A stretch of 64,000 bases of DNA from Bifiguratus adelaidae (lineage: Eukaryota; Mucoromycota; Endogonomycetes; Endogonales), in NCBI GenBank assembly GCA_002261195.1, contig MVBO01000002.1:300639-364638 (forward strand), written 5' to 3'. The translations under genes and the position numbers were made by a program. The notes beneath the pieces were generated by a model. The model was given only the letters and a program-made list of their open reading frames with translations, was not told the origin of the DNA and ran no database searches. Numbering within the stretch: the stretch's first letter is position 1; every line of letters begins with the position of its first letter. Shown piece by piece: positions 31,587 through 43,258 of this stretch.

Positions 31587-34297
31587 ATGACCGCGTCGGG
31601 GTGGTCTATTCTATCCACGTCGTCCTTGCGCAAGGATAGGAGTGCAGCCTCGAAGGGGGATACACTGCAGGACTCTCCTGCAGCAGAAAGCCCGAACGGT
31701 GGAGAACACGATTTGGATGGGGATGACGAGCAAGTGATCGGGAATGGTTCTGCGGAGCGTGTCAAAACTGCGCACATTACCGACCATGGTAGCAGTAATG
31801 GACGCGCCTTGGATGGTTCTCACAAGAGGGATTACCACGACACCGGCGCTTTGGAGCAAGGCTCGAAACGCTTGCGAGCTGGAGCTCCATCGAATCACTC
31901 GGCAGAGGATAGGAGTGAAAATGTCTCGGGTGTCAGTCGCCAGCGAAGAGGTCGCTCAAGTGTTCGCAATGATGATTCTTCCAGCTTTTCGACGGATGAT
32001 GACTCGGATGTGGAGATGAGTTCCAATTTCTCGTCCGAAGACATGCTGAGAAATCCCATCAAGGCACAAGGTGAAATACACGACCTGTTACTCAAGGTAA
32101 GCTTCTGCAATACATATCGATCCATCCCTTATTGACCATCGTTGCGATTACAGCTCGAAAGGACGCGCGCAAAGTACGATCATTACGCGAACAGGCTCAA
32201 AAGGACAACAAAGATCATTCAACAGACCTGCTATAAATTGGAAAAGCGAGTACGCGTGGTAGCTGATGGACTGACGAAGAGCGAGCACTTAGGCTATAGC
32301 ACTCCTAGACTCAAGAGATCAGAGCAGCGGCCATCCCTGGAACGTTCTCGAGCCGTTGAACATGTTCCTCAAGACAATTGTTCCATGTGGGGACCACCTT
32401 CTAATCCATATCCTTCAGGCAGAGGACCGGAGCAGCAAGGTTCAGACCGTGAGGTAATTGATTTGATTGACCGACAGATACTCATTGCCAACTCAGAGAT
32501 GGTCTGGTCTGAACAATCAGGGAGGTTCTGTGGCAGATCCAAACAAAGCATTCCCCGACGGCAAGCCTCGCGCATTATCATCTCGCTTGCCTGCGAAAGG
32601 TCTTCAGCCGCGTTCCCAATCACCACCTTCTCCATCGTCACCTACACAAGCTACCCACGATACGCGTGATGTCCGAGAATCACGCGACCCACGCACATGG
32701 CGACCCAGCGTTGCATCCCCAACAGAGGAAAAGCGAGGTGTGCAGATTCCTGTTGCGCAGATGAGCACCTGCGATGTTCTCTATAATCCAGTGCATGATC
32801 GAAAAAGAACCTTTGGCCGAAAACCTCGTAGTCTGATTGGTTACCCTAGTCGGGGAGACATAAGCGGCATGTGGAGTGATTTGTTGTTGACAAGCTCTCT
32901 TGATGGGTAAGCTATCGGACTATTGCCCTCACCGTGGCCGAAACGTCGAACTGATCCCCAGTCCCTTTCAGTGACATGCAGTTTTGGGATTCCCAATCAC
33001 GGAGGTATGTCAACGATGGCTGAAATGTATTTCACTTCTTCGTACCATCCGTATACTAACACAACACATAGCGTACTGAACACAATTCCAAAGAACGTGG
33101 TGAGGAAGCCCTGGCCCGAGGACATTGCCTGGGTGTCCGACCGAACTATTGCCGTTGGAGCTGCAAGCAGCGAGAAGAGTGACACTCAACCGGGAGGAAA
33201 GCAAGTGAGCTTGATCAATGTCCACGGTGTTTCAAAAGCCAGTGTGCGTTACGAAATACAACATCTGCCCCATGCTGGTCATGAAAAGGGATTAACAGTG
33301 GTGGCACCGATGGCAGTCAAGTCATCGCCGAACCAAGAAACTCTGAGCTTCTTGACAGGTGGGAACGATCACGTCATCGTGAGTGGAATCTGGAGACATC
33401 TCGCGAGGTTTTGACTTAATCCGTCTCTTGTAGCTTCAATGGGATATGACTCGCTATGAATCGGATATGCCGTACCGGCTGTACTCGGTTCAACCCGTGC
33501 ACACTAAACATACCAGCGCTGTCCACGCCATTAGCTTCGACCGACAACGTGGAGTCTTGTGGAGCGGTGGTGCCGATTGCCGTTTCTTGGGCTGGAACAT
33601 GGCACGGGGAGCCTTGACTGAAGCCGACACGAAATTCACAGAGCGGGTAAGTGCATATTCAGACATAACGCAATGATGCCTGACCTTTTGCATAACTTAG
33701 GTCAATCACATCTTGCGGAACCCCAAAGACAATGATCTCTTCTTGATCAAGTGAGTGATCTTCTAACCTTTGATATGTCTTGTTGCTAATCAGCGAGCGC
33801 ATTAGTCTCTCCTCCAAAAGCAAGCAATTTAAGCTCTTCGACTCTCGATTACCGCTCACAAGGTCGAACAGCGGCGCTGCAGATAACTCAAAGGGCATAG
33901 TACTGGAGTTTGGCTTCCAACAAGAAGATAATGTCTCGCGCTATATCGCGCCCTGTTGGCACGACAATGGGTATATGTAGCTACAGAAGAGATCTATTCA
34001 TTCAAACTTACCATTGTGCAGTTACCTTATCAACATGGGAACACACGCCGACGGCAAGGTCCTCTTTTGGGATATTCGCTATACCGGGGTCTCTCGGGGA
34101 CCGGCGACGAATTTCGATATCCCGCACGGTTGGTTGTCGATGAACTTTTCTCAGCACATCTCTAACACATTGCTCTTTCAGGGAAACGCGTGTTTAAGTC
34201 GCTTTTCTTACCGAATAGGCACACTCTAGCGAGCATTTCTGCGGATCTAAGTATGAGATTTACAGACTATACTGTGGATAAAGATCGAGCGGTCTAG
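31587..34297 (+). CDS. WD40-repeat protein with disordered N-terminus
   Basis: Exons 31587-32096, 32154-32453, 32497-32906, 32972-33004, 33072-33378, 33434-33646, 33701-33750, 33794-33970, 34022-34128 and 34182-34297; 740 residues. The first 330 residues are charged and low complexity (Ser/Asp/Glu), with a short coiled coil (LERTRAKYDHYANRLKRTTK). WD40 blades begin around SRGDISGMWSDLLLTSSLDG and DMQFWDS; others are IAWVSDRTIAVGA, LTGGNDHVILQWDM, HTSAVHAISFDRQRGVLWSG with GADCRFLGWNM, and ADGKVLFWDIRY. The 3' splice site of exon 3 (32497) is the least certain. The role is unknown; the scaffold architecture suggests a nuclear or ubiquitin-ligase adaptor, but nothing specific is seen. Its ATG is 36 bp from the NIPA-like gene. 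Confidence 0.75.
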
Positions 34298-34433
34298 AGC
34301 AGCATTTGCATTGTGCATAAACGGCACCATTTCCACCTCTGCCAGTTTGTGTTCTCATTTATCAAAATAGAATCGCCTTCTCGAACACTCATACATAGTG
34401 TTTTGGATATATCGATACATGGGTATTTTGAGT

Positions 34434-35737
34434 TCACACAGACTGTGAACTGCTGTTTGGCGCTTTTGTTATTTGAGCATAGGCCCAGTGTTGACCGAGA
34501 TATGTCATATGTTCGCGACACTCGGCCTCGCACTGCTCAATCTTGCTTTCCCATTCCCCTGGCGAGATCCCTCGGACTTTGACTTGCCATACCTTCATTG
34601 CTTGTAAGGCGTTTCTCATGGCTTCCCAAGATAGTCGTCCCACCACTCCATTCCATCCTATGGCCATGGGCACACACTCACTCGCTGGCAGGATGGTGCC
34701 CGTCGTGGTTTTGGAGAGAAGTGCCGGCAGTTCTAGTGCAATATCTGGATTGAGTCCGCGACCAATCATACCTTGTCGCACTGTAAATCATTGCGTAAGC
34801 GGATTGATTCAGAAATAAGGTGTAACACCCTACCGCTGCCCATCAAGTCTTCATAGATGGGACCTCCCGAATGACTTGCCATCTCCGTCTGTAATGAAAG
34901 ATTGACGTTGAGAAAGCTGAAGAATGCGTGCAGTCGTACACGTACCTCATGTAATTCAATGAATCCACCGGATTTCACCACTCGACCTAGCTCCTTCATG
35001 TCAAAATCCCAATTCTCCTCAGTAAATGCTACCATCAGAAATCGCTGTATGATAAAGTCAAAGTAATCATCGGGAAAGGGGAGGCGTTCAAGGACATTGC
35101 CGACATAGAAGTGCACATTGTCGAGCTTGACTTCGTCTGGGAATATAGGCGATATGTCAATGCCATAAAACTCTGATTCGGGGTATTGCTTGGCCATATC
35201 CTGAGATCTGCTTAGTCTCAACTGTTTGCAAACGCACCCGGAGCTCACTAGAATCCATGTTCCCGGACCGCATCTGTGAGGAAAACAACGGGTAAATCTT
35301 ACGTACAGCAGGTCGGTCGAGTACTCACCCAACATCCAAAACCTTGATGCCCCGGCTCAAACTCTTCTCGATCGGGGCCTTGAAAATGTCACTGTACAAG
35401 TCAGTCAGGGCCAAACAGTCACGCACGTACCCTCCAAGAACCTCCTTGAGAGCCCAGTGGTTGCGTGAAAGGCGTTTCGCTTCCTCGGCATCATTAGGAA
35501 GCATATAGGCTGCCGACTTGTCATCATTGTGAAATCGTCGCCCGCCCTCATATCGAAATTTTATGGATTCTTTACTTGGTCGTGGTTCAGTGCTCTGCCC
35601 GGAACGGTCGGTATTGGATGCTTGCGTCGCCTGTTTCACTTGCGATACCGACTCGGATTCTTTCCTCCCCACACTCAAGCAGTTGCCCTAAGCCAGCTAA
35701 TTTAGAAACCTGTCCATCTTACGGAGGGTATCTCCAT
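34434..35737 (-). CDS. SAM-dependent methyltransferase (class I)
   Basis: Six exons: 35723-35737, 35329-35687, 35249-35273, 34946-35200, 34834-34888 and 34434-34780, giving 351 residues. A tiny first exon encodes MEIPS. After a disordered basic N-terminus comes FRYEGGRRFHNDDKSAAYML, then motif I VLDVGCGPGTWIL formed across two introns, acidic loop YGIDISPIFP, motif NVLERLPFPDDYFDFIIQRF and GRVVKSGGFIELHE. The Y-M-L-P-N-D-x-x-E-x-x-R-L motif before the fold is typical of the large fungal Methyltransf_23/LaeA-like class. The C-terminal part (WQVKVRGISPGEWESKIEQC) is family-like. The substrate is unknown. The 25-nt exon 3 is short, but both phases and motif I require it. Confidence 0.83.
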
Positions 35738-36844
35738 TATCACGTCGTTACCATTTGACTAAGACAAGCACCAGGAGCGGGTAAGACCAGGAGGAAGAAG
35801 GCAGTGGGTCAGATGGGTTACCGCGATCGACGCTACTCTACTGTGTAACCTTGAGACGTTACACGCGCACGCATCCGAACAATGGTCCCTGAAGACTTTA
35901 CTCTGGCCAACAAGCACAGCGAATCAAGGTGACTGCATGAACGCGAGTGTCTAGAATCGTTAAATTTCGCTCTGTTTTGGATTCGGCAGTAAAGATATCC
36001 CGCGAGATAGACCCTGGAAATACAGGCTGGAACAGTGTTCGAGCGATGCAGCAAGCGATAATGCTATACTGCCTATCTCGCTCCCATCAACTTGGCCACC
36101 ATGACTCTGTGCAATAGATTTTCCGTCAAGTCTTACACATTCGTAGTCTGATAGGAATTACAAACCCTATCACTGAGTAGGCACACAACATCGGAAACCA
36201 GCGATCGTTCGAACAAGGGCATAGAACGGCTCGTCTTTTAGGATTCCGATGACAGACTTGACAAATAACCATTTTGGAGCAAAGGTTCTAAACAGTCCCA
36301 AGGTCTTTGTTCCCACCCTTTGGATCGTGGTCTATCAACTGAAACATTAGCAGTCCTCATCCGCTGTTCCCACACACTCACCGAATGGGACGCCTCCTCG
36401 GACCCAGCTCCACTGCCAGACTGATTGGCTCTCCTGCCCGCGAAATTTAACTGGTACGCGCACGGAACAGGCCAATCTCGTCAGTGAGTTTACCTTACCC
36501 AAACGCCGCCATGTAAAGGAGAAACACGATAAAAAAGGAATAGGTTGTGAGCGAAAAAGGAGAAAAAGAAAGGAATCCCAGGCGAGTGGAAATACCAACA
36601 AGGCTCGGAGTTCTAGGATCTCCAATCATCGCACAGATCTGTCACTGAAGCGGTACACACTGCGGAATTCACTCAAAAAGAGCGTCACCGTTTCAAAGCC
36701 TCTCTGCCGTGTGTATACCCATACATACAGATTCAATCAGATATTACAAACCGCACTGCCAGCAACATAAACAATCCATTTGAGAATGAGCTGCTCTTAA
36801 TTTCCAAGGTTTGTTCTCTCCACTCCTTTAATGTCGAAGCCAGC
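35738..36844. other. Long divergent intergenic region
   Basis: 1.1 kb between the start codons of the methyltransferase and the Rua1_C regulator. This is the probable bidirectional promoter, with a long 5' leader for the regulator, as is common for transcription factor genes. CT-rich stretches are present; no gene, repeat or RNA was recognised. Confidence 0.45.
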
Positions 36845-38678
36845 ATGAACTTTCAAGAGCTACTCTCCCAGCCCACCGACATGTCGTTGCTCAACTTGCG
36901 CTATCCAGACCACTCGAGTGGCAGTACACCTGCCGAAACATACTTCAAACCGGAATCTGTCTCGAGCTCAGCCGTTCCCTCCCTTCCCGTGCACACACTC
37001 CCCGACTTTATGTCAGCTCACATAGACTCGACAATCAGTCCGAACTCTATGACGCCGCAAACCCAACCTAATCAGCTCACGCCGCAAAGCACCAGTTCAG
37101 AAGGCAACAAGTTACGACAAGAGAAGCGGAAGAGTAGTCCGGCTGCGCTTCAAAACTCAGCATTTCCCATGATTCCCGACATTGAAACATCTTCTTTCTC
37201 AACCAACGGAAACCCTATGGATGATGTCTCCTTAATGGCAAACTTTCATAACCGACCAGCAGAGTACATGAAGAACGGCAAGGATGCCTTTGTTGGACAC
37301 AAATGTAAGCTCATCGTGCCCAAGGCTATCTATGGATAGGCAGTACCTTAACTGATCGTGATCTCATATGTGATTTGTTTAGACAACGAGTGGGAAAGTC
37401 TCGCACCGCAAACATCACTTCCAACCACAACCACTTTTGGAGACTTATTTCACCCAGGCGGAACACCTACGCCTTTCTTTCTCAGTGATGAAGCAAGCAG
37501 ACGACACTCTGTAGATGTTGGTGCCTTCTGGAGGCAAAACGGACTCAGAGAAATATCACCCGAAATGAAAAATGAGTTTATCGGTGATCTCGCCACACAT
37601 GGCGAGTTTGCTCCCATGTCACACGGACTGGTTCATGGTAGGTGATAAAGGTAGACACTTAAACGTAGAGAATGCTAAAGGAGTGTGTAGACAAACACAG
37701 TGTGCCAGATCCATCTCGTCTCTCCTGGTTGAGTGATAGTGTCATTACAGATGGCGCCAGCATGTTGGAAGAAGCTATGCTTCCCCCCAATGCTCCTCCA
37801 TTTGGTATGAATGGTCCGCACATGTTCGTTCCCGGTCAACGATTTCCACCCACACCCACAGGATCAATGCGTCAAACGCATCAAACGCAATTTGTACCGC
37901 AACGTAAAAGGTCCATCGCCGACGTTGCTATGGAAGATGCAAACAATCCTGCTTTAGCAGACGAGCTTTTCGGTGTGATCCCACCCATGCCAAGTATGCA
38001 ATCGAATCAGAACGCAACGAATCCGCACGAAATGTTTCGAAAGCGCACAAAATCGCTGGATATGGGTAATCCCCTGTCTTTGAACATGGGAGATGTTGGA
38101 GGAACGCCAACCATGGAGTTGTCTGCCGGTGAAGTCTCTGGACAATATCCGGAAATGGCGCCAGAAGATGTCGATGCTGCCAATGCAGATCCAGATGCCA
38201 AGCCGCGACGTCAGCGTCTGCGGTATAGTGGCGATCGTTACACGCCCCAATGGGTTCGGTATTCTGGACAGGCCAAGGAAGGCTTTTGCGACACGTGTAA
38301 ACCTGGCAAGTGGTTGCAGCTCAAGAACAGTGCCTACTGGTAAGTTCACTGCAAAATTTTCAGAAATTCACACGCCAACACACCTTTAAAGGTATCACAA
38401 GCAATTCTTACATGGTATCTCATCTGTATCCGGAAAAGAGTTCCTCGCTCCCTTGGACTCTCGATGGGCTGATCAAGATATCATGGAAGGCCTTTGCCAT
38501 CAATGTCATCAATGGGTACCTATCAGCAACGCAAAGCGACGCAACAGTGTCCTGTGGTATAGACATGCGCATAAGGTAGGTACTTTTGCAATTCAAAGCC
38601 AAAGAACCCTTGCTGATCGGTCTTACTCAGTGTCATGTGTATCACAAGCCGAAGAACTTGACAGCGAAACGGCGATGA
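36845..38678 (+). CDS. Rua1_C (DUF4451) zinc-binding transcriptional regulator
   Basis: Exons 36845-37304, 37383-37637, 37691-38339, 38392-38575 and 38631-38678 encode 531 residues. The first 400 are Ser/Pro/Gln/Met-rich and disordered, as in transactivators. The C-terminal 120 residues carry the domain of Ustilago Rua1: RYTPQWVRYSGQAKEGFCDT, CKPGKWLQLKNSAYWYHKQF, HGISSVSGKEF, and the Cys/His cluster GLCHQCHQWVP, VLWYRHAHKCH. These Cys/His positions likely bind zinc. The final exon supplies CHVYHKPKNLTAKRR, a basic end. Phases agree at each junction. The target genes are unknown; Rua1 itself controls glycolipid synthesis in smut fungi, but orthology is not implied. Confidence 0.82.
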
Positions 38679-39384
38679 CAAAGGAAGCGACAAAATGCGC
38701 TGACGCCGCCATCTCCGAAGTTTACATATTGTAAAGTGCTGGCATTCTACACAAATGCTTAGCTGGATCATTTGACAACTCAAAGGATCCGTGTACATAT
38801 CCTCTTGTCGAACCGCCGTGCTATCTCGGGTAATTTTGCAAGATCACGCTGGTGCTTGTCTGCCCTCGAGCACTCGCTGCTCGCTGTGAAAATGTGTGTA
38901 TATTTTCTCTTTTTCTTACGTTTTGCTATATGGTCATTTTCGTTGTATACCATGGCAATTTGTGAATGTAATGGCTTGTGAATATAACGGGATGCTCTTA
39001 CTCGTATCCTATTTGCCAAAAGCGATAGCCTTGTCGCTCAATAGCCTATGTTGCAACATCGTAGAATACTGTTACATGTGGCTCAACGGCACGAACGTCA
39101 TTGCGATCCATGATCAAGCGCTAGCCTATGGTAACCTGGAGCCTTCTCTCTCCCGACAGAGTGCAGTTGCGGTGCCTGTGCCCGTCCGTGCGTATCCCAG
39201 AAAACCATGAGCGAAAATCACCGTTGGCTCGATTTGGATAGAGCAGAGTTGCTTGTTCTCCTCAGTACAGGTTCCGGTACACCGCTTTGTAATTGTTGGT
39301 TCTGGCGTAGATTGCTTTCTCTCTATCGGTTTTGTGCATTGGCAATACCGTGTGAGCCAGTAATCAACAGGATCGGCAAACATT
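38679..39384. other. Intergenic region
   Basis: 3' flank of the Rua1_C gene and promoter of LSM12, about 0.7 kb. Short open frames without conserved-looking sequence are present; nothing is supported. Confidence 0.45.
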
Positions 39385-40202
39385 ATGGACACAACGACTC
39401 CTGTGTCCCAGCAACCATCGAACGCATCCGGGAAATGGTCTGACGCGGTACGAGATGTCAGTAATGGCGGGTCTCAGAGCAACAGAACGACACCTGAGCC
39501 CAAGGACACACAACCTCCCGTTCCATTGGTTGGCATGGGAGTCAAAGCAACAACGGCCATTGGTGAAGAAGTATCTGGCACGGTATTCACGTACGATACG
39601 ACGACAAACTGCCTCGTGATAGATATCCTTTTCATGCCTATACAGCTTTAGCTACTTCTTATGATATTGTCCTTAACTAATGCTTACAGTCGCGTGCTTT
39701 TCCAGGTAGCAGTAAATCCACCTTCAAGATACTCAAAATCAGCCATCTGAAAGACTTTGCACTCACGCCCGTTGATCCCAATACACCCAGTATTGTCCCC
39801 GAGATCAAACACATCTCTTTGGATCGGGTGCGAGCTCGTGAAGCTGCGGCGGTGAAAGAGGCGCAACAGCGACTGGCCCGCATTGGCGAGGGTGTAACAA
39901 CAGAAGCCCAGGACATCTTTGATGCACTTTCAAAGACGTAAGTATTGGACTTTGCGCATCGCAGGGTATCAACATGCATTATAGACTACCATGTCGTTGG
40001 GCCAAAGATAGCATTGTGGTGCTAGACGAGGTGATTATCTCTCCGCCATATGATGTAGCCAATTGTAAAGCCAATGCGTCTTCATCCGCATCCTTAGCAC
40101 GCGTCAAGAAAGTGGTATGTAACACCAGTATGCTTCTGAACCCTACTAATGTTCTGCCTGTAGCTGGAGGGTGAAAAGAAGCGTCTTCAATCTGCAAAGT
40201 AG
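39385..40202 (+). CDS. LSM12: LSM12 homolog, containing a U12-type AT-AC intron
   Basis: LSM12 combines an N-terminal Lsm fold with an anticodon-binding-like domain; in yeast it associates with Pbp1/Pbp4. Exons 39385-39622, 39688-39937, 39985-40114 and 40164-40202 give 218 residues. The Lsm part includes VGMGVKATTAIGEEVSGTVF, TYDTTTNCLVIE, then FKILKISHLKDF; the AD domain has IKHISLDRVRAREAAAVKEA, IGEGVTTEAQDIFDALSKT, LPCRWAKDSIVVLDEVIISP and PPYDVANCKA. Intron 1 (39623-39687) starts ATATCCTTTT, has TCCTTAAC and ends TTAC, the signals of a minor-spliceosome AT-AC intron; only that 3' end keeps frame with this donor. A U2-type alternative (GTGATA at 39616 to CAG at 39689) is also frame-compatible but has a poor donor. 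Domain identity is firm. Confidence 0.88.
39623..39687 (+). other. Predicted U12-type AT-AC intron in LSM12
   Basis: 65-nt intron: 5' splice site ATATCCTTTT (39623-39632) matches the U12-type consensus; branch site TCCTTAAC (39670-39677) is also a full match; the branch A lies 11-12 nt from the 3' end TTAC. Splicing at the following AG (39689) would shift frame to a TAG within seven codons. This combination of long, degenerate-intolerant motifs is very unlikely by chance at a coding junction. Confidence 0.8.
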
Positions 40203-40260
40203 CCCATTGTACCTTGCCTGTAAAACACAATATAAACCATTTGCCTCCATTTTTGAATTC

Positions 40261-40270
40261 GTGACGTCAC
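40261..40270. promoter_or_regulatory. CRE-like palindrome in eS26 promoter
   Basis: GTGACGTCAC, a perfect 10-bp palindrome containing TGACGTCA, midway between the LSM12 stop and the eS26 start, 67 bp upstream of the ATG. A bZIP site is inferred. Confidence 0.45.
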
Positions 40271-40336
40271 TCGATTTCTGTCGCCCCGAATTAAAGAGAC
40301 CAAAGTAGCCTTCCCTGATCTCCCTCTCTATCCATC

Positions 40337-41060
40337 ATGGTAAGTGGGTGCATCCGTCGGGCATGGAAAGATTATGGCCAAAGATGGCCATTGGTAGGGT
40401 GTAGTAGTGCAGCTTCGCGGTATCGAACATCTTGCACTACAAACAGATTGTTGCAACAGATGGATGGCCGACCATCATGGGGTGGCTTATGACATCTGCC
40501 GAATGACAGTGCGATCGTGAAAAGACGATGGGAAGGGCGACGATTAAGGCTTGATACTGACCTGGACTCTTTCATTCTACCCAGACGTTGAAAAGAAGAA
40601 ACAACGGACGTAACAAGAAGGGACGTGGACACGTGAAGCCCGTCCGTTGCCTCAACTGCTCCCGATGCGTTCCCAAGGACAAGGCCATCAAGCGATTCAC
40701 TATCCGCAACATGGTTGAGGCCGCCGCTGTGCGTGATATTGAGGAGGCTTCCGTATACGATGGTGAGTTGACTAGACTTAGGTTGGAGATGAGGATGACT
40801 CACACAGCGAATAGTGTACGCCATCCCCAAACTCTACATCAAGTTGCACTACTGTGTCTCTTGCGCCATCCACGCTCACGTCGTCCGTGTTCGTTCCAGA
40901 GAGGGCCGTCGCAACCGTGCTCCTCCACCAAGGTTCAAGTTCAACAAGGTATGTCTGGTGTGGCTTTGCATCCATCGAGCGACTAAACTAAACTTGAAAT
41001 TTGCAGGATGGCAAGAAGATCAACCCCAACCAAGCTGCCAAGGTTGCTGCCACTGCTTAA
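40337..41060 (+). CDS. RPS26: 40S ribosomal protein eS26
   Basis: eS26 lies at the mRNA exit channel of the small ribosomal subunit. Exons 40337-40339, 40585-40762, 40815-40948 and 41007-41060 encode 122 residues, the normal size. Exon 1 is the ATG alone; the large first intron (245 nt) follows immediately, as in many fungal ribosomal protein genes. The protein reads [20 protein letters not shown], then the zinc-binding [37 protein letters not shown] and [14 protein letters not shown]. All four zinc Cys are present. AATAAA at 41099-41104 gives the probable polyadenylation signal. The identification is certain. Confidence 0.98.
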
Positions 41061-41207
41061 GTGATAAGCGACCATCCTTGTTGCGTGTAGCAATATTCAA
41101 TAAAACCTGAACCCTAAAACCGTTTGGTCTGTTCATTCTTTATGACCGCTGCTTTTGGGTTATGCAAAATAATGCACGGTAAATGTACATGCCCAATCAC
41201 CCATTCA

Positions 41208-42563
41208 TCAGGATGATCCCGTCATCTTGCGCACCGGTGAGGCAAAAACTCGACTAATGAAACTCTGTTGTTGAGTGGGCACGCGAGATGTCTGACCATA
41301 ATGAAACGAGGCATGTCGATTTTCCAGCCGAGGTCGTGCCGTGTCCAAAGATCTCGAACTGGCAGCACGTACAACATGCCGTGGTTTCGGTAAGGATGCT
41401 CGACTTTCCTTTGCTTTGCGCTCCACACAACGTTGCAAGGACTGAATCATAGGGTGGTAATTCTCCTTCACAAAGGTATATTCTCTGTTGATTCGTGATG
41501 CTTCGGGGATAAAGGAAAGGCGGTTACGAGGGTTATCTGGGTGGTTCTCGTCATCTCGAAGGAATGCCTGTCGTTGCAATTCTTGTTTCTGTTGAACACG
41601 AGACCGGCCGTATCCTTGAGCCGCAGCGGCAGCAGCCGTGATAATACTGCCTCGATTCAAATAATGCATACTTGTTCGGTGCGATGTTTTGGCGCTTGAA
41701 CTGGCATTTAGTCGATCGTGTACCGATCGCAGGTTTTCGGCCGAGTACGAGCGGTGGACTGCTTTCTCTTGGTCGAGCCTGTGCAAAGGTGATTTACCCT
41801 TGTCAAGCTTATGTGTCATGTTGACGTTGGCATCGTCTGGAGATACAGAAGATTGCGTGTGGGGCAACATGGAGTTTCGGGGCGATTGTTCGGGTGTACT
41901 CATTAGAAATTTGGATTGCAGAGGTTGCTTGATGAATCGAGGATCTGCAGCCGAAGGAGGAATAATAGTAGCGTCTTGTACAGTAAATGAGGTAATTTCG
42001 GATGTAGGTGTAGAAGGGATGACGGTACGACTCTCTTGTCGGTGGTGTTTGGGTCGATTGCCTTGCAAAAGGTCCAGAGGATTGTTTTCTTTGTTGTGAC
42101 GATCGGATATAGTCGGCTGCACCGTCGTGCGTTGCTCTTTTGATGAGGTAGCGGGTATATCATTATCATATGTTTGCCTGGGTTGCGCATTATCAGCTTC
42201 TAAACTGGTATCTGTGCCACCTTGTGTCGCTTCCTCGGCCTTTTTCGGCAGAGAATTGGTAGATTCGCTGGGCTTTAACGCGGCATTTGTAGATGGTTTA
42301 GAGCCTTGAGCATTTGTTTTACTGGCTTGAGCTTCCGTTGTATGTGGAGTCATCGTCAAATTATCACCTTCGTGCCCAGAACTGCTGTTCGTTCTAGTCA
42401 TATGAAGCATTTTCGACACGTGGACTCGACCACCAGACCGCCGTTTATGATGGTGTCGCTGATGCTTCGGGCGGTCTCGAGCAGGCTGGATATTTCCTCT
42501 ACTTTCGGAGGACGCTCCATCCTCTTCATATTCACCACGTCCTTCCGCCTCAATCTCTGTCAT
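41208..42563 (-). CDS. Unknown, largely disordered basic protein
   Basis: An open frame without introns; the first credible ATG is at 42563 (MTEIEAEGRGEYEED), giving 451 residues. The frame extends upstream to about 42671 with no ATG, so a 5' exon is possible. The composition is Ser/Thr/Asn/Gln/His-rich with KR clusters (HQRHHHKRRSGGR) and an Ala run (IITAAAAAAQGYG). The most ordered-looking part is near the C-terminus: INREYTFVKENYHPMIQSL and RCVERKAKESRASLPKPRHV, followed by SFISRVFASPVRKM. No family is recognised; it could be a cytoskeleton- or signalling-associated adaptor, but nothing shows this. The stop lies 147 bp from the convergent eS26 stop. Confidence 0.55.
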   Translation of the reverse strand: MTEIEAEGRGEYEEDGASSESRGNIQPARDRPKHQRHHHKRRSGGRVHVSKMLHMTRTNSSSGHEGDNLTMTPHTTEAQASKTNAQGSKPSTNAALKPSESTNSLPKKAEEATQGGTDTSLEADNAQPRQTYDNDIPATSSKEQRTTVQPTISDRHNKENNPLDLLQGNRPKHHRQESRTVIPSTPTSEITSFTVQDATIIPPSAADPRFIKQPLQSKFLMSTPEQSPRNSMLPHTQSSVSPDDANVNMTHKLDKGKSPLHRLDQEKAVHRSYSAENLRSVHDRLNASSSAKTSHRTSMHYLNRGSIITAAAAAAQGYGRSRVQQKQELQRQAFLRDDENHPDNPRNRLSFIPEASRINREYTFVKENYHPMIQSLQRCVERKAKESRASLPKPRHVVRAASSRSLDTARPRLENRHASFHYGQTSRVPTQQQSFISRVFASPVRKMTGSS

Positions 42564-43258
42564 GGCGGAATGGCAAGAGCAAAAGACAACGGGCGTGCGT
42601 GCAGCGTCATCTGACCAAGATTTCCATTTATGGAACCTGCGAACAGCATTGCAGGCAAAACATTGTAGCAACAGTATTCATCATTGAGTCCTTGTCAACA
42701 TGTATGGAGTGCTGCTATGCATTCTCTGAGGAGGATTGCAAAACAATACAGCAATTGTAATGGACAGTTTACGACGATTGCGCTAGCCCCAAAAGTTCCA
42801 AGGTGTGCTTGAAAGCGTCAATACATGCTAAAAGTCATGACGTCGCTGATTAACTGCCGTTGCGAGTTGCGACGAGTAGCTAACAACAAGCCAATTCGCC
42901 TTCTGTCATGCACATGTTGAAAAGAAATACGATGATTGTTCAACTGTGGACATTGGCCGCATATACAGGTTTAGCATCCTTGAGTAGCGTGCTTGTTGAT
43001 GCCATCCGACTCATGGTCTCTGATGACCCAATTCTCCCATTGTTCCCAATATTCCCATCAATCCAATTTATGGACGCGAACTCATCCACAATGATCGATG
43101 ACGTCACCAGACCTTGGCGCATGACTTGAAGTTTGTCGCCCAATTTGGACAACTCATGTATACTGCTTGTACTGTGACATTGAGCGTGCATCCAGTATAC
43201 TACAGCAAAGACAGGCGACGCATAAAGTAATCGCAGGAGGCACTCGAATGATAACACT
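42564..43258. promoter_or_regulatory. Divergent promoter region with two CRE-like sites
   Basis: Between the start codons of the disordered protein and NOT3. TGACGTCG at 42838-42845 and TGACGTCA at 43099-43106 (153 bp upstream of the NOT3 ATG) are the visible elements. Overlapping ORFs on both strands (42908-43257) are not convincing. Confidence 0.45.

Noticed and set aside
42908-43257. Opposed ORFs upstream of NOT3
   Set aside because: Overlapping shadows in a promoter region containing CRE-like sites; no support for a gene.
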